Shown: in pieces, positions 1 through 10,047 of the stretch
How positions within the stretch are numbered: position 1 is the stretch's first letter
Layout: every line of letters begins with the position of its first letter
Source: CAZVWH01 sp964631175
GTDB taxonomy: Bacteria; Planctomycetota; Phycisphaerae; Sedimentisphaerales; Anaerobacaceae
Direction: 5' to 3'
Assembly (NCBI GenBank): GCA_964631175.1
Contig: CAZVWH010000013.1
Span: forward strand, 1-42,061
Length of the DNA stretch: 42,061 nucleotides
Program-made: the position numbers and the translations under genes
The notes under the pieces: model-generated
Seen by the model: the letters and a program-made list of their open reading frames with translations, nothing else
The model's database searches: none
Told to the model about the DNA's origin: nothing

Positions 1-644
1 TAAGTAAAATCCCGGCTCTGCTCGCCATCGCCATAAATGGTCGGCGGCTCATCTTTCAATATGGCTGTTACAAAAGCAGGAATTGCAGCGGCGTATTGGC
101 TCGTGGGGTCCTGATATGGCCCAAAGACGTTAAAATACCGCAGCGAAATAGTCTCAAGGCCATACACTTCGTGAAATACTTTAGCATAATATTCGCCTAC
201 AAGCTTTCCCACCGCATAAGGTGAAAGCGGAGCAGGTGACATCGTTTCGACCTTCGATAAAGTCGGCGTATCACCATAAGCAGCAGAGCTTGACGCATAA
301 ACAAAACGCTTTATGCCGGCATCGCGAGCTGCTAAGAGAAGTGTGAAAGTTGCATCGACACAATGCTTGTGCGTGTCGGCGGGGTCGTCAACGCTACGCG
401 GCACAGAGGGCAGAGCACCCTGGTGCAATACGACATCAATATCTTTCATAGCTGAGCGAGCGATGGTTTCGTCGCCCATATCGGCTTCAATGAACTCGAT
501 TTTTTCTATAAAACTATCGAGGTTGCTTTTTTTGCCGGTCAGCAAATTGTCAACAACCCTAACAAAGCAGCCCTGCGCAACAAGCCTTCTACAGATATTT
601 GAGCCGATAAAGCCGGCTCCGCCTGTAACCAAAAATTTGTCCAT
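1..644 (-). CDS. NAD-dependent UDP-sugar 4-epimerase (SDR), 3'-truncated by the window edge
   Basis: Extended short-chain dehydrogenase of the WbpP / UDP-N-acetylglucosamine 4-epimerase type, which interconverts nucleotide sugars for surface polysaccharide synthesis. The reading frame begins MDKFLVTGGAGFIGSN. It has the Rossmann GGAGFIG motif at residues 8-14, the SSS motif at 118-120, the catalytic YAVGK (Tyr143, Lys147), and the family stretch RYFNVFGPYQDP near 169-180. It is still open at residue 214 (GDGEQSRDFT), so roughly the last third lies outside the window. It follows the EPS genes on the same strand. A hairpin with U-runs lies between, so it may be separately transcribed. The exact substrate is inferred from similarity only. 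Confidence 0.93.
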   Translation of the reverse strand, partial: MDKFLVTGGAGFIGSNICRRLVAQGCFVRVVDNLLTGKKSNLDSFIEKIEFIEADMGDETIARSAMKDIDVVLHQGALPSVPRSVDDPADTHKHCVDATFTLLLAARDAGIKRFVYASSSAAYGDTPTLSKVETMSPAPLSPYAVGKLVGEYYAKVFHEVYGLETISLRYFNVFGPYQDPTSQYAAAIPAFVTAILKDEPPTIYGDGEQSRDFT

Positions 645-689
645 CAAACGACCTCTTCCAAAAGAATCTTATTGAATTCTGACTTTCCA

Positions 690-716
690 CCGTTTCCGTA
701 CCGGAAACGGCTAAAC
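690..716 (-). repeat. REP-like hairpin with GTTTAG head
   Basis: A perfect 9-bp stem (CCGTTTCCG / CGGAAACGG) with a 3-nt loop is followed on the plus strand by CTAAAC. Read on the minus strand it is GTTTAG plus a palindrome starting CC, the same layout as the REP hairpins around the transposase near 20.3-21.3 kb. It lies upstream of the epimerase start. Confidence 0.6.
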
Positions 717-770
717 GATCTAAATAAACCACCAGTGTAAAACCTGGGGCTAAAATCAACATAGATTTTG

Positions 771-818
771 TTATATAAAAACGTTCCTATTTTACACTCC
801 TCCTCGCAAAATGGGAAC
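771..818 (-). terminator. Rho-independent terminator-like hairpin after the EPS kinase gene
   Basis: GTTCCTATTTT pairs with AAAATGGGAAC (11 bp, one mismatch or wobble) around a 14-nt loop. It has T-runs on both sides, so it could act on either strand. It lies about 35 bp past the stop of the Wzz/kinase gene and before the epimerase, so it probably ends or attenuates the EPS transcript. Confidence 0.6.
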
Positions 819-853
819 TTTTTTTCGACTTGTTTGTTATCTGCCTGTAAGCT

Positions 854-3118
854 CTAAACAGAGGCAGCACCGGCAAGTTTTCGTAGCTTCTTCTGATATC
901 GGCGATAGGACTTGAATTGTTTGTTGAAATAACCGCCTTTCATTGTCCTTGCGGCAAAGAGCACACAGCCCACAAGCTTGGCGCCCACTACTTTAAGCTC
1001 ATACGCAGATCTCTGTGCGGCACCTCTGCTTGTGGAAGCGGCATTAAATACCATAATTGTAACATCCGCAATTTTTGCCAAAACCTTTGCATCGCTTACC
1101 AACAGTACCGGCGGACCGTCAAGTATAACATGATCATATATCTTCCGTTGCTCACTAATCAGCTTTTTCATTTGGCTGCTTGCGAGCAGCTCCGCCGGAT
1201 TTGAAGGTGGTGAGCCTGAATTGATTATATCAAGGCCCTCTATGCCGCTGGATATTATAACCTCATAACCACACTGATCCCTCAGCAGATTGCTCAATCC
1301 GAGATTAGAAGAATCTGTCTCTGAATCCCCTGCCGGCTCAATGGGAAATATTTTTTGTAAACTCGGCTTTCTAAAATTGGCATCAATGAGCAGCACCTTT
1401 TTATTCTCGGCAACAAAAGTTATCGCCAGATTAACAGCGACAGATGTCTTGCCGTCCCCCGCGTCACCACTTGTAACAAGCACGGCCTTACGAGACCTTG
1501 CAGAAGCCGCCAGCTCAAAGTTGGCCCGAAGCTGCCTGTAACATTCGCTTGTAACAGAATGAGGTGCCTGATGAACAGTCAAAGGCAAATTAACCTTTCG
1601 GCCCAGGTAATCCTCAGAGGCATCAGGAATAACACTCAACAGAGGAATGTCCAAGAACCTGGTCACGTCTCTTGGTGTCCGTACCAAGTCATTAGCCATT
1701 TCAATAAGCAAGGCAAGACCTATGCCCAGCATAAAACCAACCATAGTCCCGCCGGGAAACCAAAGCCACCACTGCCGAGAAGCAACCATTTCCAGCGGTG
1801 CAGGAGCCAAACCTACTAATTGCACCTTGGGTGTTGCCGGGTCATTGAGCATTATCCTCATTTTCTCGATCTGCTTTTTGATCTCATTAAGCATCTCGAT
1901 TCTCTCGTCCCTTACCTTCAGTATCTTTTCGTACTGCACGCGGGCCAAATCGAGCTCCTTCTTCTTTGCAGCCGCTTCGGCCCGCATACTCTGCAATTCT
2001 TCGAGCCTCCTGTATAATACAATCAGCTTGTCTTGTGTATTTTCGAGCGCCGCCTGCCGAGTCTGTTCCGCTATTATTCTCTGTCTGCCCTGCCTTCTCT
2101 TTTTGATTTCGTCTATTAGCTGGCGAGTCTGACGCACGACTCTGTGATTTCCACCAAACTTTGTAAGCTGGCCTGCAAGCTGTGTCTCCTGAAATGCAAG
2201 CTGTTCGGCAAGCATAATCATAACGGGGTCGCTCTCAACAGCCTGTTCGATTTGCACCGTAACCGGGCCTTCTGCCAGCTCCTTGAGATTCTCCAAATCG
2301 GCCTCTGCTTGTTTTACAGATAGAATAAGCTCGTTTTGCTGCAATTCCAAATCATCCAGAGTTACCTCGAATGTATGGCGCCAGTAACGCCCTACGGGCT
2401 GCTCCAGATCGGTAATACCGGAATCTTTGCGCACATTATCCATCGCATCTTCGGTGCTGGTCAGCTCCCTTTGAATCCATTCCTGGCGATCTTCAAGCTT
2501 TGTGAGCCTCTCAGTTAGCTCAGCTCTTTTTATACTGCCATGCGAATTAACAAACAACTGTGCCATCTCGTTGACTATCGCTGCTGCTTCTTCAGCACTC
2601 CGACAGGTCATAGACAGCTCAACAAACTCTGCATCTCGGTGGGCATAAACTGTAAGGTTTCTCTTCAAATTCTTGAAGGCTTTGGTTATGCTTATGATAT
2701 TTCCACCTTCGCCATATTTTGCATAACGTCGAAACCAATTCGTTGCTCTAACTTTGTCATTCTTCTGAAGCAAATCTTGTAAAGTTCTCTGCTGTTTTAT
2801 AAGGTTAGCAATCGATAAGCGGTGCTGGTAATGTATATCCTTATTTACTTGAGTGGCCACAATGTTCATAGGGTCAGTTTCTACTGGCGGTGAGACTTCA
2901 ATAAGGGTTTGAGCTGTATATTTTGGTATATATTCGCGTAAAAGGTACCAGGACCCTCCGCCGGCCCCTATACCTAACACCGTCAGAAAAATTATCAGCA
3001 GCATGTGCCGACGCAACATTCCAAAGCACTCTTTCGGCGTCAGCGTTTCGGCTGCCGGCAGCATAGAACTAGCCGGCCCTGCTGCTGCATTCCGCTTTGG
3101 GCGGATTCTTTCTGGCAT
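854..3118 (-). CDS. Wzz/Wzc-type polysaccharide co-polymerase and BY-kinase
   Basis: A 754-aa fused chain-length determinant and bacterial tyrosine kinase that controls polymerisation and export of exopolysaccharide at the inner membrane. A first membrane helix lies at about residues 38-60. It is followed by the periplasmic Wzz domain with long coiled coils, and a second helix at about 451-473. The cytoplasmic kinase has Walker A GDAGDGKTS (551-559), Walker A' LLIDAN near 577, and Walker B ILDGPP near 665-670. The C-terminal tail has three tyrosines (730, 738, 741) that could be autophosphorylated, fewer than the dense cluster of E. coli Wzc. Start supported by GGAGG five bases upstream of ATG. 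It lies downstream of the TPR, EpsI, exosortase and Wza genes. Family assignment is strong; the polymer is unknown. Confidence 0.93.
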   Translation of the reverse strand: MPERIRPKRNAAAGPASSMLPAAETLTPKECFGMLRRHMLLIIFLTVLGIGAGGGSWYLLREYIPKYTAQTLIEVSPPVETDPMNIVATQVNKDIHYQHRLSIANLIKQQRTLQDLLQKNDKVRATNWFRRYAKYGEGGNIISITKAFKNLKRNLTVYAHRDAEFVELSMTCRSAEEAAAIVNEMAQLFVNSHGSIKRAELTERLTKLEDRQEWIQRELTSTEDAMDNVRKDSGITDLEQPVGRYWRHTFEVTLDDLELQQNELILSVKQAEADLENLKELAEGPVTVQIEQAVESDPVMIMLAEQLAFQETQLAGQLTKFGGNHRVVRQTRQLIDEIKKRRQGRQRIIAEQTRQAALENTQDKLIVLYRRLEELQSMRAEAAAKKKELDLARVQYEKILKVRDERIEMLNEIKKQIEKMRIMLNDPATPKVQLVGLAPAPLEMVASRQWWLWFPGGTMVGFMLGIGLALLIEMANDLVRTPRDVTRFLDIPLLSVIPDASEDYLGRKVNLPLTVHQAPHSVTSECYRQLRANFELAASARSRKAVLVTSGDAGDGKTSVAVNLAITFVAENKKVLLIDANFRKPSLQKIFPIEPAGDSETDSSNLGLSNLLRDQCGYEVIISSGIEGLDIINSGSPPSNPAELLASSQMKKLISEQRKIYDHVILDGPPVLLVSDAKVLAKIADVTIMVFNAASTSRGAAQRSAYELKVVGAKLVGCVLFAARTMKGGYFNKQFKSYRRYQKKLRKLAGAASV

Positions 3119-3186
3119 TTAGACCTCCAATTATTATCCATCAGCGCCGTAAGGCGTCCTGCGGACGAACATCAAGCTGCACCTCT

Positions 3187-3240
3187 GTTCTTGCTCTCGC
3201 ACCTGTGCCTGCATTACCACAGGTGCAGGCAACAAAGAAC
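3187..3240. repeat. Intercistronic hairpin between the TPR and kinase genes
   Basis: GCACCTGTG (from 3199) pairs with CACAGGTGC (ending 3226), and an outer GTTCTT / AAGAAC arm extends the structure. There is no T-run, so an mRNA processing or stability element in the EPS transcript is more likely than a terminator. This is inference from structure only. Confidence 0.4.
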
Positions 3241-3249
3241 GGGGATTAC

Positions 3250-6200
3250 TCACTTTGAGAGACGCTCGATAGCCGAGGTTATCCGGTCTTCGACCACTTT
3301 GGGCAGCTTGTCAGCTCCAACCTGCAGCGCTCGTCTGTAAGCATCAATGGCCCGGCTTTTGTCTCCAAGCTCCTCTCTTACAGCACCTAAATGCTCCCAT
3401 ACCTCTACGGGTGCTGCGATGGCATCCTGCCGATACAGTTGTATGGCAGCCGTCAACAACTCAGCAGCCTTAGAGGTCTGGCCGTTTTTATACAGCACAT
3501 AAGCATAAGTATCCATAAAGTTCGGGTTATTAGGCATTTGCTCTAAGGCCCGCTTAGCATATTGCAGAGCCTCAGACAGTCTTTGATTGTCCTCGGCAAG
3601 CATATACGCCAAGTTATTCAGGATACCGGTATTATTCGGCTTTTTAGCGAGCAGACTTTCGTAATCCTCGATAGCCTTTTTCCGATAGCTATTATCGGAA
3701 GTCTTTTCATAAGCAAAGGTTAAAAAGTCCGCTCTTTGCGTCGTATAGCCAAGTCTCTGCGATACATCATCGGGACTGGCCAGTTCAACGCATTTGTTGA
3801 TACAATAAAGGGCTTTGTCATAATCACCCTTGATTTTAGTCAAATGGAAATTGATGAAATTGGCTGAGAGTGAATTCGGATTGGTTTGTAGCCTTTGCTC
3901 GCAATACTTCGAGACTTCATCTTCTCCCAAAATTAAGTACATTCTGTATAAAATCTCAGCGGTGAGTCTCTCATCCGTACCCGCTTCATCGACGGCCCTT
4001 TGGCAATATTCTATGGCGGTTTTCCTATCTCCGAGTTTCAACTTTGCCTGGCCAATTCTATATAAAGCTAAAGGAGCAAGAGTCGTATTCTCGTATTTAT
4101 CCGCCGCGGCGGATTCAATGGCCTGTGTTAACTTCTCCGGCTGCCATGTGCTGTTTGTCGTATTTGGCTGACCCGCTGCTGCTATAAGTGCACTTAAATA
4201 TCCATCAAATGCTGTAACATATTGTATATCCTTTATCGCGTTTTTTATATCCTGTTCGCCATATTCTTGTTGTTTAAGCAGGTATGCCTTTTTATACAAC
4301 TGTTCAGCTCTTGTGAATTCGCCGGTATCTATGGCGAACTCCGCTGCCCGATTATACCACAGGACACTATCAGGAAATTTTTGCATAGTCTTATCGTAAA
4401 ATCTCTTCAGTGCCTGCCTTCTTCCGAGTCTTTTATAAATCTGCTCAAGTAAGATTCTGGTTTCCAGAGGTGCATCCGGCTCACCGATGGCGCTATTAAG
4501 CTCGGTTATTGCGTTATCCGCCTGCTCTGCCTGTAGATAAGCTCTTGCCAGGTCAATGCTGATCGCCGGTGTGGCTGACAGCGACTTGCTCTTTTTAAGG
4601 TCAAGGATGGCCTGACTATAATTTGTCATTAAAAGATTTACCTGGCCTCTCAATCGCCAAGCCCCCGCATTCCCCTCGTCGGCTGCAAGATTTTGATTCG
4701 TCAGCTCCAACGCTCTTTGCAGTTGTCCCTGTCTCATCGCCAACCATCCCTCAAGCAGCAGCACACTGGAATTGTCCGGAAACCTTTCCTTAAAACCCTG
4801 TAATTTCTGCTTGGCTTGCTCAACAAGACCAATTCCGAGGAAAGCTCTTATTTGCTCAAGACGATTTTCTGCGTTGTCTTCGACGGCCAAAAGCTCTTCG
4901 GAATATCTTTTTATGGCCTCCTTGTCTCCGGTTCTCTCAGATACAAGTAAAAAGCCTTTGACCACATCAACGTCCTTTGGCTGTCGCTGATATAACTGCA
5001 ACAACACTTTTTTAGCATCTTCGAATTGGCCAAGCTGAAAATGATGGCGCCAGAGCAATTTATCGTCTTGTGATTCCAGCAGCAATTGCTGAGCCTTGCC
5101 TTGCTCACCTATGGCCCTATAGTATTCTGTATAGCCTTCAAGCATTGCTCTATCGTTTGGGCTCATCTTTCTGGCTTCTTCAAGAGATGATTCTGCGATC
5201 TCAAACAATGTCTTTTTACGCTGTGAGTCTGTTTCTTCCAACGCCATTTTGGTCGCCAGTCTGGCAAGCTGTACAACATTGGATAATGTCGGGCTGTTTT
5301 TTTGAAGAGTCTGACGAATCTCCAATGCTCTTGCAGGTTCTGCAGAGCTTATAAATTCAGCGTAGTCGCTTAATAACGTCATGTCACCCGGATTTAACCA
5401 TATAGCCCTTTCCAAAGCCTGCTTGACCTCGATTGCCTGCTCTGATGAGACATCTTCACCGAGCCTCCGGTTGCGAAGGAATAATGCCATACTCTTGGCA
5501 ATCGCACCATCAAGAGGATTCAATGATGCAGCTTTGCTGATGTCTTCAATAGCTGCCTGCTCATTGCCCATAACAGCATTTATATTGCTTCTAAGCATAT
5601 AGGCGTATGAAAATATAGGTTTCTGCCTCAAACACTCGTTGATCTTTTCCAGCGCGTCACTATATTGGTGTTTAGCCATATCGAAATGAGCTTCAAAAAG
5701 CTGACCTTGGCAATCATCGAGATTTTCACGCCGAGCAATCTCTATAGTTTTCTCTGCCAGCTTCCAATTTTCCATCTGAATAGCTATTTCAAAAAGATGA
5801 TTTGCAGCAAGGTGTTTTAGATTCGTTTTTTCGGTCGATTCAGATAGTGGCCTGGCCCCCCTTCTTGCACCCAAGGTGGACGGGGGCTCTGTTTTCATTT
5901 CAAGAGCTTGCCTTAGCTTTTCAACTGCTTTTTCCGGCTCATTTTCCCTCCTATAAAAAATCCCGAGTTTCACAGCTTGATTAAGAGGATCGGCAATATT
6001 CATTAGAACCTGCTCTTCTATTTCTCGGCGGCGTCGTTGTGAAACATTCCGGGGATCAGGCTCAGAAAGCAACTGTTTGTAGAACAGAAGTGCTGGACTG
6101 TCTGGGAAGTAATACAGGAAACGATTGACCAAAACACTTGCCTTATCCGTCCAGCCTTGTGCTATGTAGCTTCCACAAACGGCACTGACGGAGGTTTCTT

Positions 6201-8289
6201 CAACGGAATTCGGTTCTGTAATTAGCAGCTTCTGCACAAGCTCTAACTTAAGCTGCCTATAGTTGTCCAAATCGGCTTGCATTAACTTCTCAGCAGCATC
6301 TGATATATGCTTCTGCTGCTGCCACTGCTCGGCTTGGTCGAGACCAAATGTAGATTTTTTTTCTGCTGAATTTTTTGCTAAAGCTGCCCTAATCTGCCTA
6401 ATCTTGGCCTGTACCAGCACTAAATTAAGCTTAATTACATCTGGGCTATTTTGTTCAAGCTTGGCTAATTCTTCTTCGGCCTCGGAGATCCGATTTGTAC
6501 CTATCAGGGCTTTTATGCGAAGTGTTCGGCTCATCTGGTTTGGCCCAAACTTCTGCTCGAAGGATTGGAGATTGTAAGGATTAGCGGAAGAGAGGACATA
6601 AGACCACATATCAACCCTGCCAAGAACTTCAAGATAATCCAAAATTGCTTCTGGCTTGAGCAGCTCAATACCCGCTTCAAGGGCACTGGTCAGGAATTCT
6701 ATCGCTGCACCAACTTCAGAAGTATTTAAAAATATCTTCGCAAGAATATATGATAGCTGCGCATCTCTTTGCTCAGGATTATTAGAAGCCTTAATCTGCT
6801 CGTAAGCAGCATAGAGTTTTCTCGCAGCGAGGTCCGTATTTCCCTTTGCAAGCTCCAGCATTCCCTGCCACTTAGCTACTTGTGGGTCCTCACCACTGCC
6901 AAAAATCTGCTCGATTTCGTGCACTGCCTGTTCAGCGTCTGTCAGCCAGAGCTCGATTTGCGACTCAGTCACTCCTTCGGAAGGCTCGAGTATCTGCTCG
7001 ATATAGCAGTTGGCCAGAAATGAATACAATAAGAATCTGTTCATTCTGTTGGCGAAGCTCTGTGGCCCAAGCGTATCCTGGGCACCTGGAAGCTCAACCG
7101 CATTTTTAGCTATTTCTACCGCCTTGCTGATTTCCGATTTTTGTCCATATACAGATGACTTGCGATAGTATAGATTTCCAGCATTTATTGCATACGCAAC
7201 ATTGTCTTTGTCTAATTCAATTGCCTTTTCAGCCGCCTTAATGGCCCTATCAAGAATTGCTCCGCCTCGGTCGGATTGACGGTCCGAATAGACCGAATAG
7301 ATTGAATAGAATCTGGAAAGCGTCGCAAAAGCCTCCGAGCTGGAAGAGAACTTATTCACAAGCGATAAAAATTCAGGCTCGAGTGATTTAATTTGCTCCT
7401 TTTTAAGCTTAGAATCGCCGCCCAGCGGTGTGAGCTTGCGCGTTATAAGATTAATATGTGCTTTGGGAACATTATCTGCAACCTTTACCGCCCGCTGCAA
7501 AAGTCCGTTAGCCTGCTTAACGGCTTTTTCCCTCTCCTGAAGATTGCCCCTTGATGCAAGGATTTCACCTTTTTCTATGGCAGCCTGCGCCAAATACGAA
7601 TAGGCATCAACATTATTTGGGTCAAGCTCCTTGACCTTCTCCAAATCATTGATTGCGTGGTCAAGCAATTCATCCGGCGTGGTTACCGCTCCCATTTTTA
7701 CCAATTCAAAAGCAGCTCTGCCCCTGAGCAGATACAAATATGGGCCGATACGCCGGCTTGTGGCGTGCTGAAGCTTATCCTCCTGTATGCCTAATGATGG
7801 CTCCCACTTGGCTTTATCTGACATAAGCAGGCCCTTATCCTCAATTACCTCTATAAGCTCTGCTGTTTGAGACTTAACTTCCTGCCAGGCTCCGCTAACA
7901 TTTCGTCTAACACTTGCATAATTATCAGCAACTATATAAATGTACTTCAACCGTCCGAGTCGAGCCTCTATGTTCTCCGGGTCAATATTGATTATCTGCT
8001 CCCAGCAGCCTCGCACTTTAGGCCATTGCCCGGTTTGAATATATACATCCGCCAGTTTAAATAGTATCTCTTTCCGAAGTGAACCGGTCTTCGCAAATCG
8101 GTGCGCCTTAAGATAATCTTGTTGTGCTTTCTTATAATCTTTTGCCAGCCATGCTGCGTCACCATCTTTAATAAATTTATCCGGGTCTCGGTCTAAATGA
8201 AAAAAGACCACTATAATAGCCAGGACAAACAATAGAAATACAATCGAGCCAATAAGCGCGACTTTTTTATTCAATCTTTTCTTTGCCAT
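3250..8289 (-). CDS. Giant membrane-anchored TPR protein of the exosortase/EPS locus
   Basis: A 1679-aa protein with a short basic N-terminus, one membrane helix (about residues 10-30), then tetratricopeptide repeats almost to the end, for example the clear units around NNLAYMLAEDNQRLSEAL and TYAYVLYKNGQTSKAAELL. It has no catalytic motif and should be a scaffold facing the periplasm. TPR proteins of this kind (PrsT-like in PEP-CTERM/exosortase loci) accompany EPS export genes, so a role in assembling the export machine is inferred. A low-complexity linker (TLGARRGARPL, about 5835-5890) interrupts the repeats. Start supported by AAGGA before ATG. It follows the EpsI-like gene after 10 bp. Confidence 0.88.
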   Translation of the reverse strand: MAKKRLNKKVALIGSIVFLLFVLAIIVVFFHLDRDPDKFIKDGDAAWLAKDYKKAQQDYLKAHRFAKTGSLRKEILFKLADVYIQTGQWPKVRGCWEQIINIDPENIEARLGRLKYIYIVADNYASVRRNVSGAWQEVKSQTAELIEVIEDKGLLMSDKAKWEPSLGIQEDKLQHATSRRIGPYLYLLRGRAAFELVKMGAVTTPDELLDHAINDLEKVKELDPNNVDAYSYLAQAAIEKGEILASRGNLQEREKAVKQANGLLQRAVKVADNVPKAHINLITRKLTPLGGDSKLKKEQIKSLEPEFLSLVNKFSSSSEAFATLSRFYSIYSVYSDRQSDRGGAILDRAIKAAEKAIELDKDNVAYAINAGNLYYRKSSVYGQKSEISKAVEIAKNAVELPGAQDTLGPQSFANRMNRFLLYSFLANCYIEQILEPSEGVTESQIELWLTDAEQAVHEIEQIFGSGEDPQVAKWQGMLELAKGNTDLAARKLYAAYEQIKASNNPEQRDAQLSYILAKIFLNTSEVGAAIEFLTSALEAGIELLKPEAILDYLEVLGRVDMWSYVLSSANPYNLQSFEQKFGPNQMSRTLRIKALIGTNRISEAEEELAKLEQNSPDVIKLNLVLVQAKIRQIRAALAKNSAEKKSTFGLDQAEQWQQQKHISDAAEKLMQADLDNYRQLKLELVQKLLITEPNSVEETSVSAVCGSYIAQGWTDKASVLVNRFLYYFPDSPALLFYKQLLSEPDPRNVSQRRRREIEEQVLMNIADPLNQAVKLGIFYRRENEPEKAVEKLRQALEMKTEPPSTLGARRGARPLSESTEKTNLKHLAANHLFEIAIQMENWKLAEKTIEIARRENLDDCQGQLFEAHFDMAKHQYSDALEKINECLRQKPIFSYAYMLRSNINAVMGNEQAAIEDISKAASLNPLDGAIAKSMALFLRNRRLGEDVSSEQAIEVKQALERAIWLNPGDMTLLSDYAEFISSAEPARALEIRQTLQKNSPTLSNVVQLARLATKMALEETDSQRKKTLFEIAESSLEEARKMSPNDRAMLEGYTEYYRAIGEQGKAQQLLLESQDDKLLWRHHFQLGQFEDAKKVLLQLYQRQPKDVDVVKGFLLVSERTGDKEAIKRYSEELLAVEDNAENRLEQIRAFLGIGLVEQAKQKLQGFKERFPDNSSVLLLEGWLAMRQGQLQRALELTNQNLAADEGNAGAWRLRGQVNLLMTNYSQAILDLKKSKSLSATPAISIDLARAYLQAEQADNAITELNSAIGEPDAPLETRILLEQIYKRLGRRQALKRFYDKTMQKFPDSVLWYNRAAEFAIDTGEFTRAEQLYKKAYLLKQQEYGEQDIKNAIKDIQYVTAFDGYLSALIAAAGQPNTTNSTWQPEKLTQAIESAAADKYENTTLAPLALYRIGQAKLKLGDRKTAIEYCQRAVDEAGTDERLTAEILYRMYLILGEDEVSKYCEQRLQTNPNSLSANFINFHLTKIKGDYDKALYCINKCVELASPDDVSQRLGYTTQRADFLTFAYEKTSDNSYRKKAIEDYESLLAKKPNNTGILNNLAYMLAEDNQRLSEALQYAKRALEQMPNNPNFMDTYAYVLYKNGQTSKAAELLTAAIQLYRQDAIAAPVEVWEHLGAVREELGDKSRAIDAYRRALQVGADKLPKVVEDRITSAIERLSK

Positions 8290-8299
8290 TGATTATTCC

Positions 8300-9055
8300 T
8301 TACCAATCAGGCCAATGTTCTCTTTCTAAAATCGGTAAAATCACATTTAAAAGCTTCTCACTCGCTGCAACCGCCTGTTCTTTGGCAGGTGCAATCCGCC
8401 CAAGGCGGAACTGGTTAAAAACCAGCTCAATCTTGCAAAAATACGAATGCCTGCGGAAGAGGTTCTTATTTAGTGCTATTCGAGCCTCATCTCTGCTGCC
8501 GGCATATTCACCGTTGACCTTAAAAAGATACAAAACAGGAAACGTTCTTTCACTGTGCCAGAGATTCGACTTTGCACCGCCGAAGACAATGTATTTTCCC
8601 CGGATTTTCTCCTCAAGGCCGGTCTTCTTTACTTCAAACGTCACGCTATCGGTTGCCAATCTTTGATAACCGCCACCGGTATAACACTCCTCCGGCACAT
8701 GTGGTACCTTATCCGGAAGCCGGTAGTAGGTAATAAACAACAAGCATTTACGTACTGAGCTGTCAACCGACACATCTGAATCTTCGAAGACCCATTGAAT
8801 ATAATCTTCTGTGCCTAATTCATTGATTATCTCTTCATTTAGGATTTTACGTTTTTCTATTACGCTGTAAGGGACTAACTGCTTTTCATCCAGTAGGCCT
8901 AAGGACTTTTTCAGTGACAAAGGCTCCTTCCTCAGGTACACGCCGAAGCTTTTAACAGCAATTGACATACCCCCTCCGGCTATTGCGAGCACCGCGACGC
9001 ATATCAAAAATGCCGGCTGAAAATAAACCTTTATATCATGCCTTATATCTCGCAT
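8300..9055 (-). CDS. EpsI-like exosortase-associated protein (DUF3485 type)
   Basis: About 251 aa with one N-terminal membrane helix (LICVAVLAIAGGGMSIAV) and an extracytoplasmic domain. The segment HVPEECYTGGGY resembles the H-x-P-E-x-C-[LY]-x-G-x-G-[WY] motif of EpsI proteins encoded next to or fused to exosortases. EpsI is needed for polysaccharide production or protein sorting in exosortase systems; its biochemistry is unresolved. The exosortase stop overlaps the start as GTGATG: either GTG at 9058 or, as chosen here, ATG at 9055 with a one-base TGATG overlap, which implies translational coupling. Confidence 0.82.
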   Translation of the reverse strand: MRDIRHDIKVYFQPAFLICVAVLAIAGGGMSIAVKSFGVYLRKEPLSLKKSLGLLDEKQLVPYSVIEKRKILNEEIINELGTEDYIQWVFEDSDVSVDSSVRKCLLFITYYRLPDKVPHVPEECYTGGGYQRLATDSVTFEVKKTGLEEKIRGKYIVFGGAKSNLWHSERTFPVLYLFKVNGEYAGSRDEARIALNKNLFRRHSYFCKIELVFNQFRLGRIAPAKEQAVAASEKLLNVILPILEREHWPDW

Positions 9056-10032
9056 CACACGCTACATTTCCGAACAACAATATCTTCGTTGATTGACTCT
9101 TGTTGTTCGACAAATAGACTCGACATAAACCACGCCAGAAGCCCGTATAAACCAAAAGCCAACGGCAGCATTGCAATGCCAAGCATATCATGGTATCTGC
9201 CCTGCGTATATTTAGGGTGTATGAGCACATAAATAAAGCCTGTAACCGTAACACGAACAATATTACAAAATATCGCAATAGGTACAGTACTGGCCAACAA
9301 AATAACTCGCTGCCAAAGAGGACGATAGTGCAGATAAGCCATAGCGACACCCAGAGCTAAAAAGGCCATTAACAGCCGCATTCCACTGCAGGCCTCAGCC
9401 ACATTTAATCCGGGTTCCAAGTGCTTGCCTTTATAAATCACATCTATAACTACTCCGCTGGCAGTAGCTTCCAGGTCTGCGACCATATTCAATAACACAG
9501 CCGCCACCTGGGCCGCCCACTGCCGCATCGGCATAGTCAGACCAACATAGTATCTTCGCGGCAACGGCAGAGCAAAAACTAAAAACATGATCGGCAGCCA
9601 TGTATATCTAAGCAAACACCAACCGCCCAAAAACAAAACTACAGCACCAAGTGCTGCCAACATTGAAATACTGCGAAAATATGCGTATCCGGATGGACTA
9701 ACTATATTAAAAAAATAAAATACAACGCTGCAAAGTAAAATAAACAAGCCTAAATAATTCGGCCTGCTTTGAAGATTTAAGACCTCGCTTTTATGCCTGT
9801 TAATAAAGTACAGGCTGAATAAGGGGATTAGAAAACCATGCGACCAGCTTGCTTCAGTCAGCCATACGTGAACGATGCCTCTGATCTCATTGCGAAAAAG
9901 GAAACAAAACAGCCCCCCTATTACTACAATCTTTATGCGATTATGCAATTCAAGCTCACGCCACTGCTTTTTTGGCAGGGGTGCACTTTTTTGACGTGAC
10001 TCTTCAGTAAAAGAAGCAATATTGGCCACCAT
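9055..10032 (-). CDS. Exosortase (EpsH/XrtA-like transmembrane sorting enzyme)
   Basis: A 325-aa polytopic membrane protein with about eight hydrophobic segments. It carries the complete exosortase signature: Cys215 in AEACSGMR, Arg260 in CNIVRV, and His281 in YHDMLG. The conserved SHGFLIP (64-70) and LPLP (155-158) stretches are also present. Exosortases cleave C-terminal PEP-CTERM-type tags and act like transpeptidases coupled to surface polysaccharide. Here it sits between the Wza-like gene (15 bp upstream) and the EpsI-like gene (overlapping), so it belongs to the EPS operon. No protein in the window shows an evident PEP-CTERM tail, so its substrates lie elsewhere. Confidence 0.93.
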   Translation of the reverse strand: MVANIASFTEESRQKSAPLPKKQWRELELHNRIKIVVIGGLFCFLFRNEIRGIVHVWLTEASWSHGFLIPLFSLYFINRHKSEVLNLQSRPNYLGLFILLCSVVFYFFNIVSPSGYAYFRSISMLAALGAVVLFLGGWCLLRYTWLPIMFLVFALPLPRRYYVGLTMPMRQWAAQVAAVLLNMVADLEATASGVVIDVIYKGKHLEPGLNVAEACSGMRLLMAFLALGVAMAYLHYRPLWQRVILLASTVPIAIFCNIVRVTVTGFIYVLIHPKYTQGRYHDMLGIAMLPLAFGLYGLLAWFMSSLFVEQQESINEDIVVRKCSV

Positions 10033-10047
10033 AACTGAGAGATTCCG

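Noticed and set aside
1647..2132. 161-codon plus-strand frame
   Set aside because: Antisense shadow of the Wzz/kinase gene, serine-rich from complementing its coiled-coil codons.
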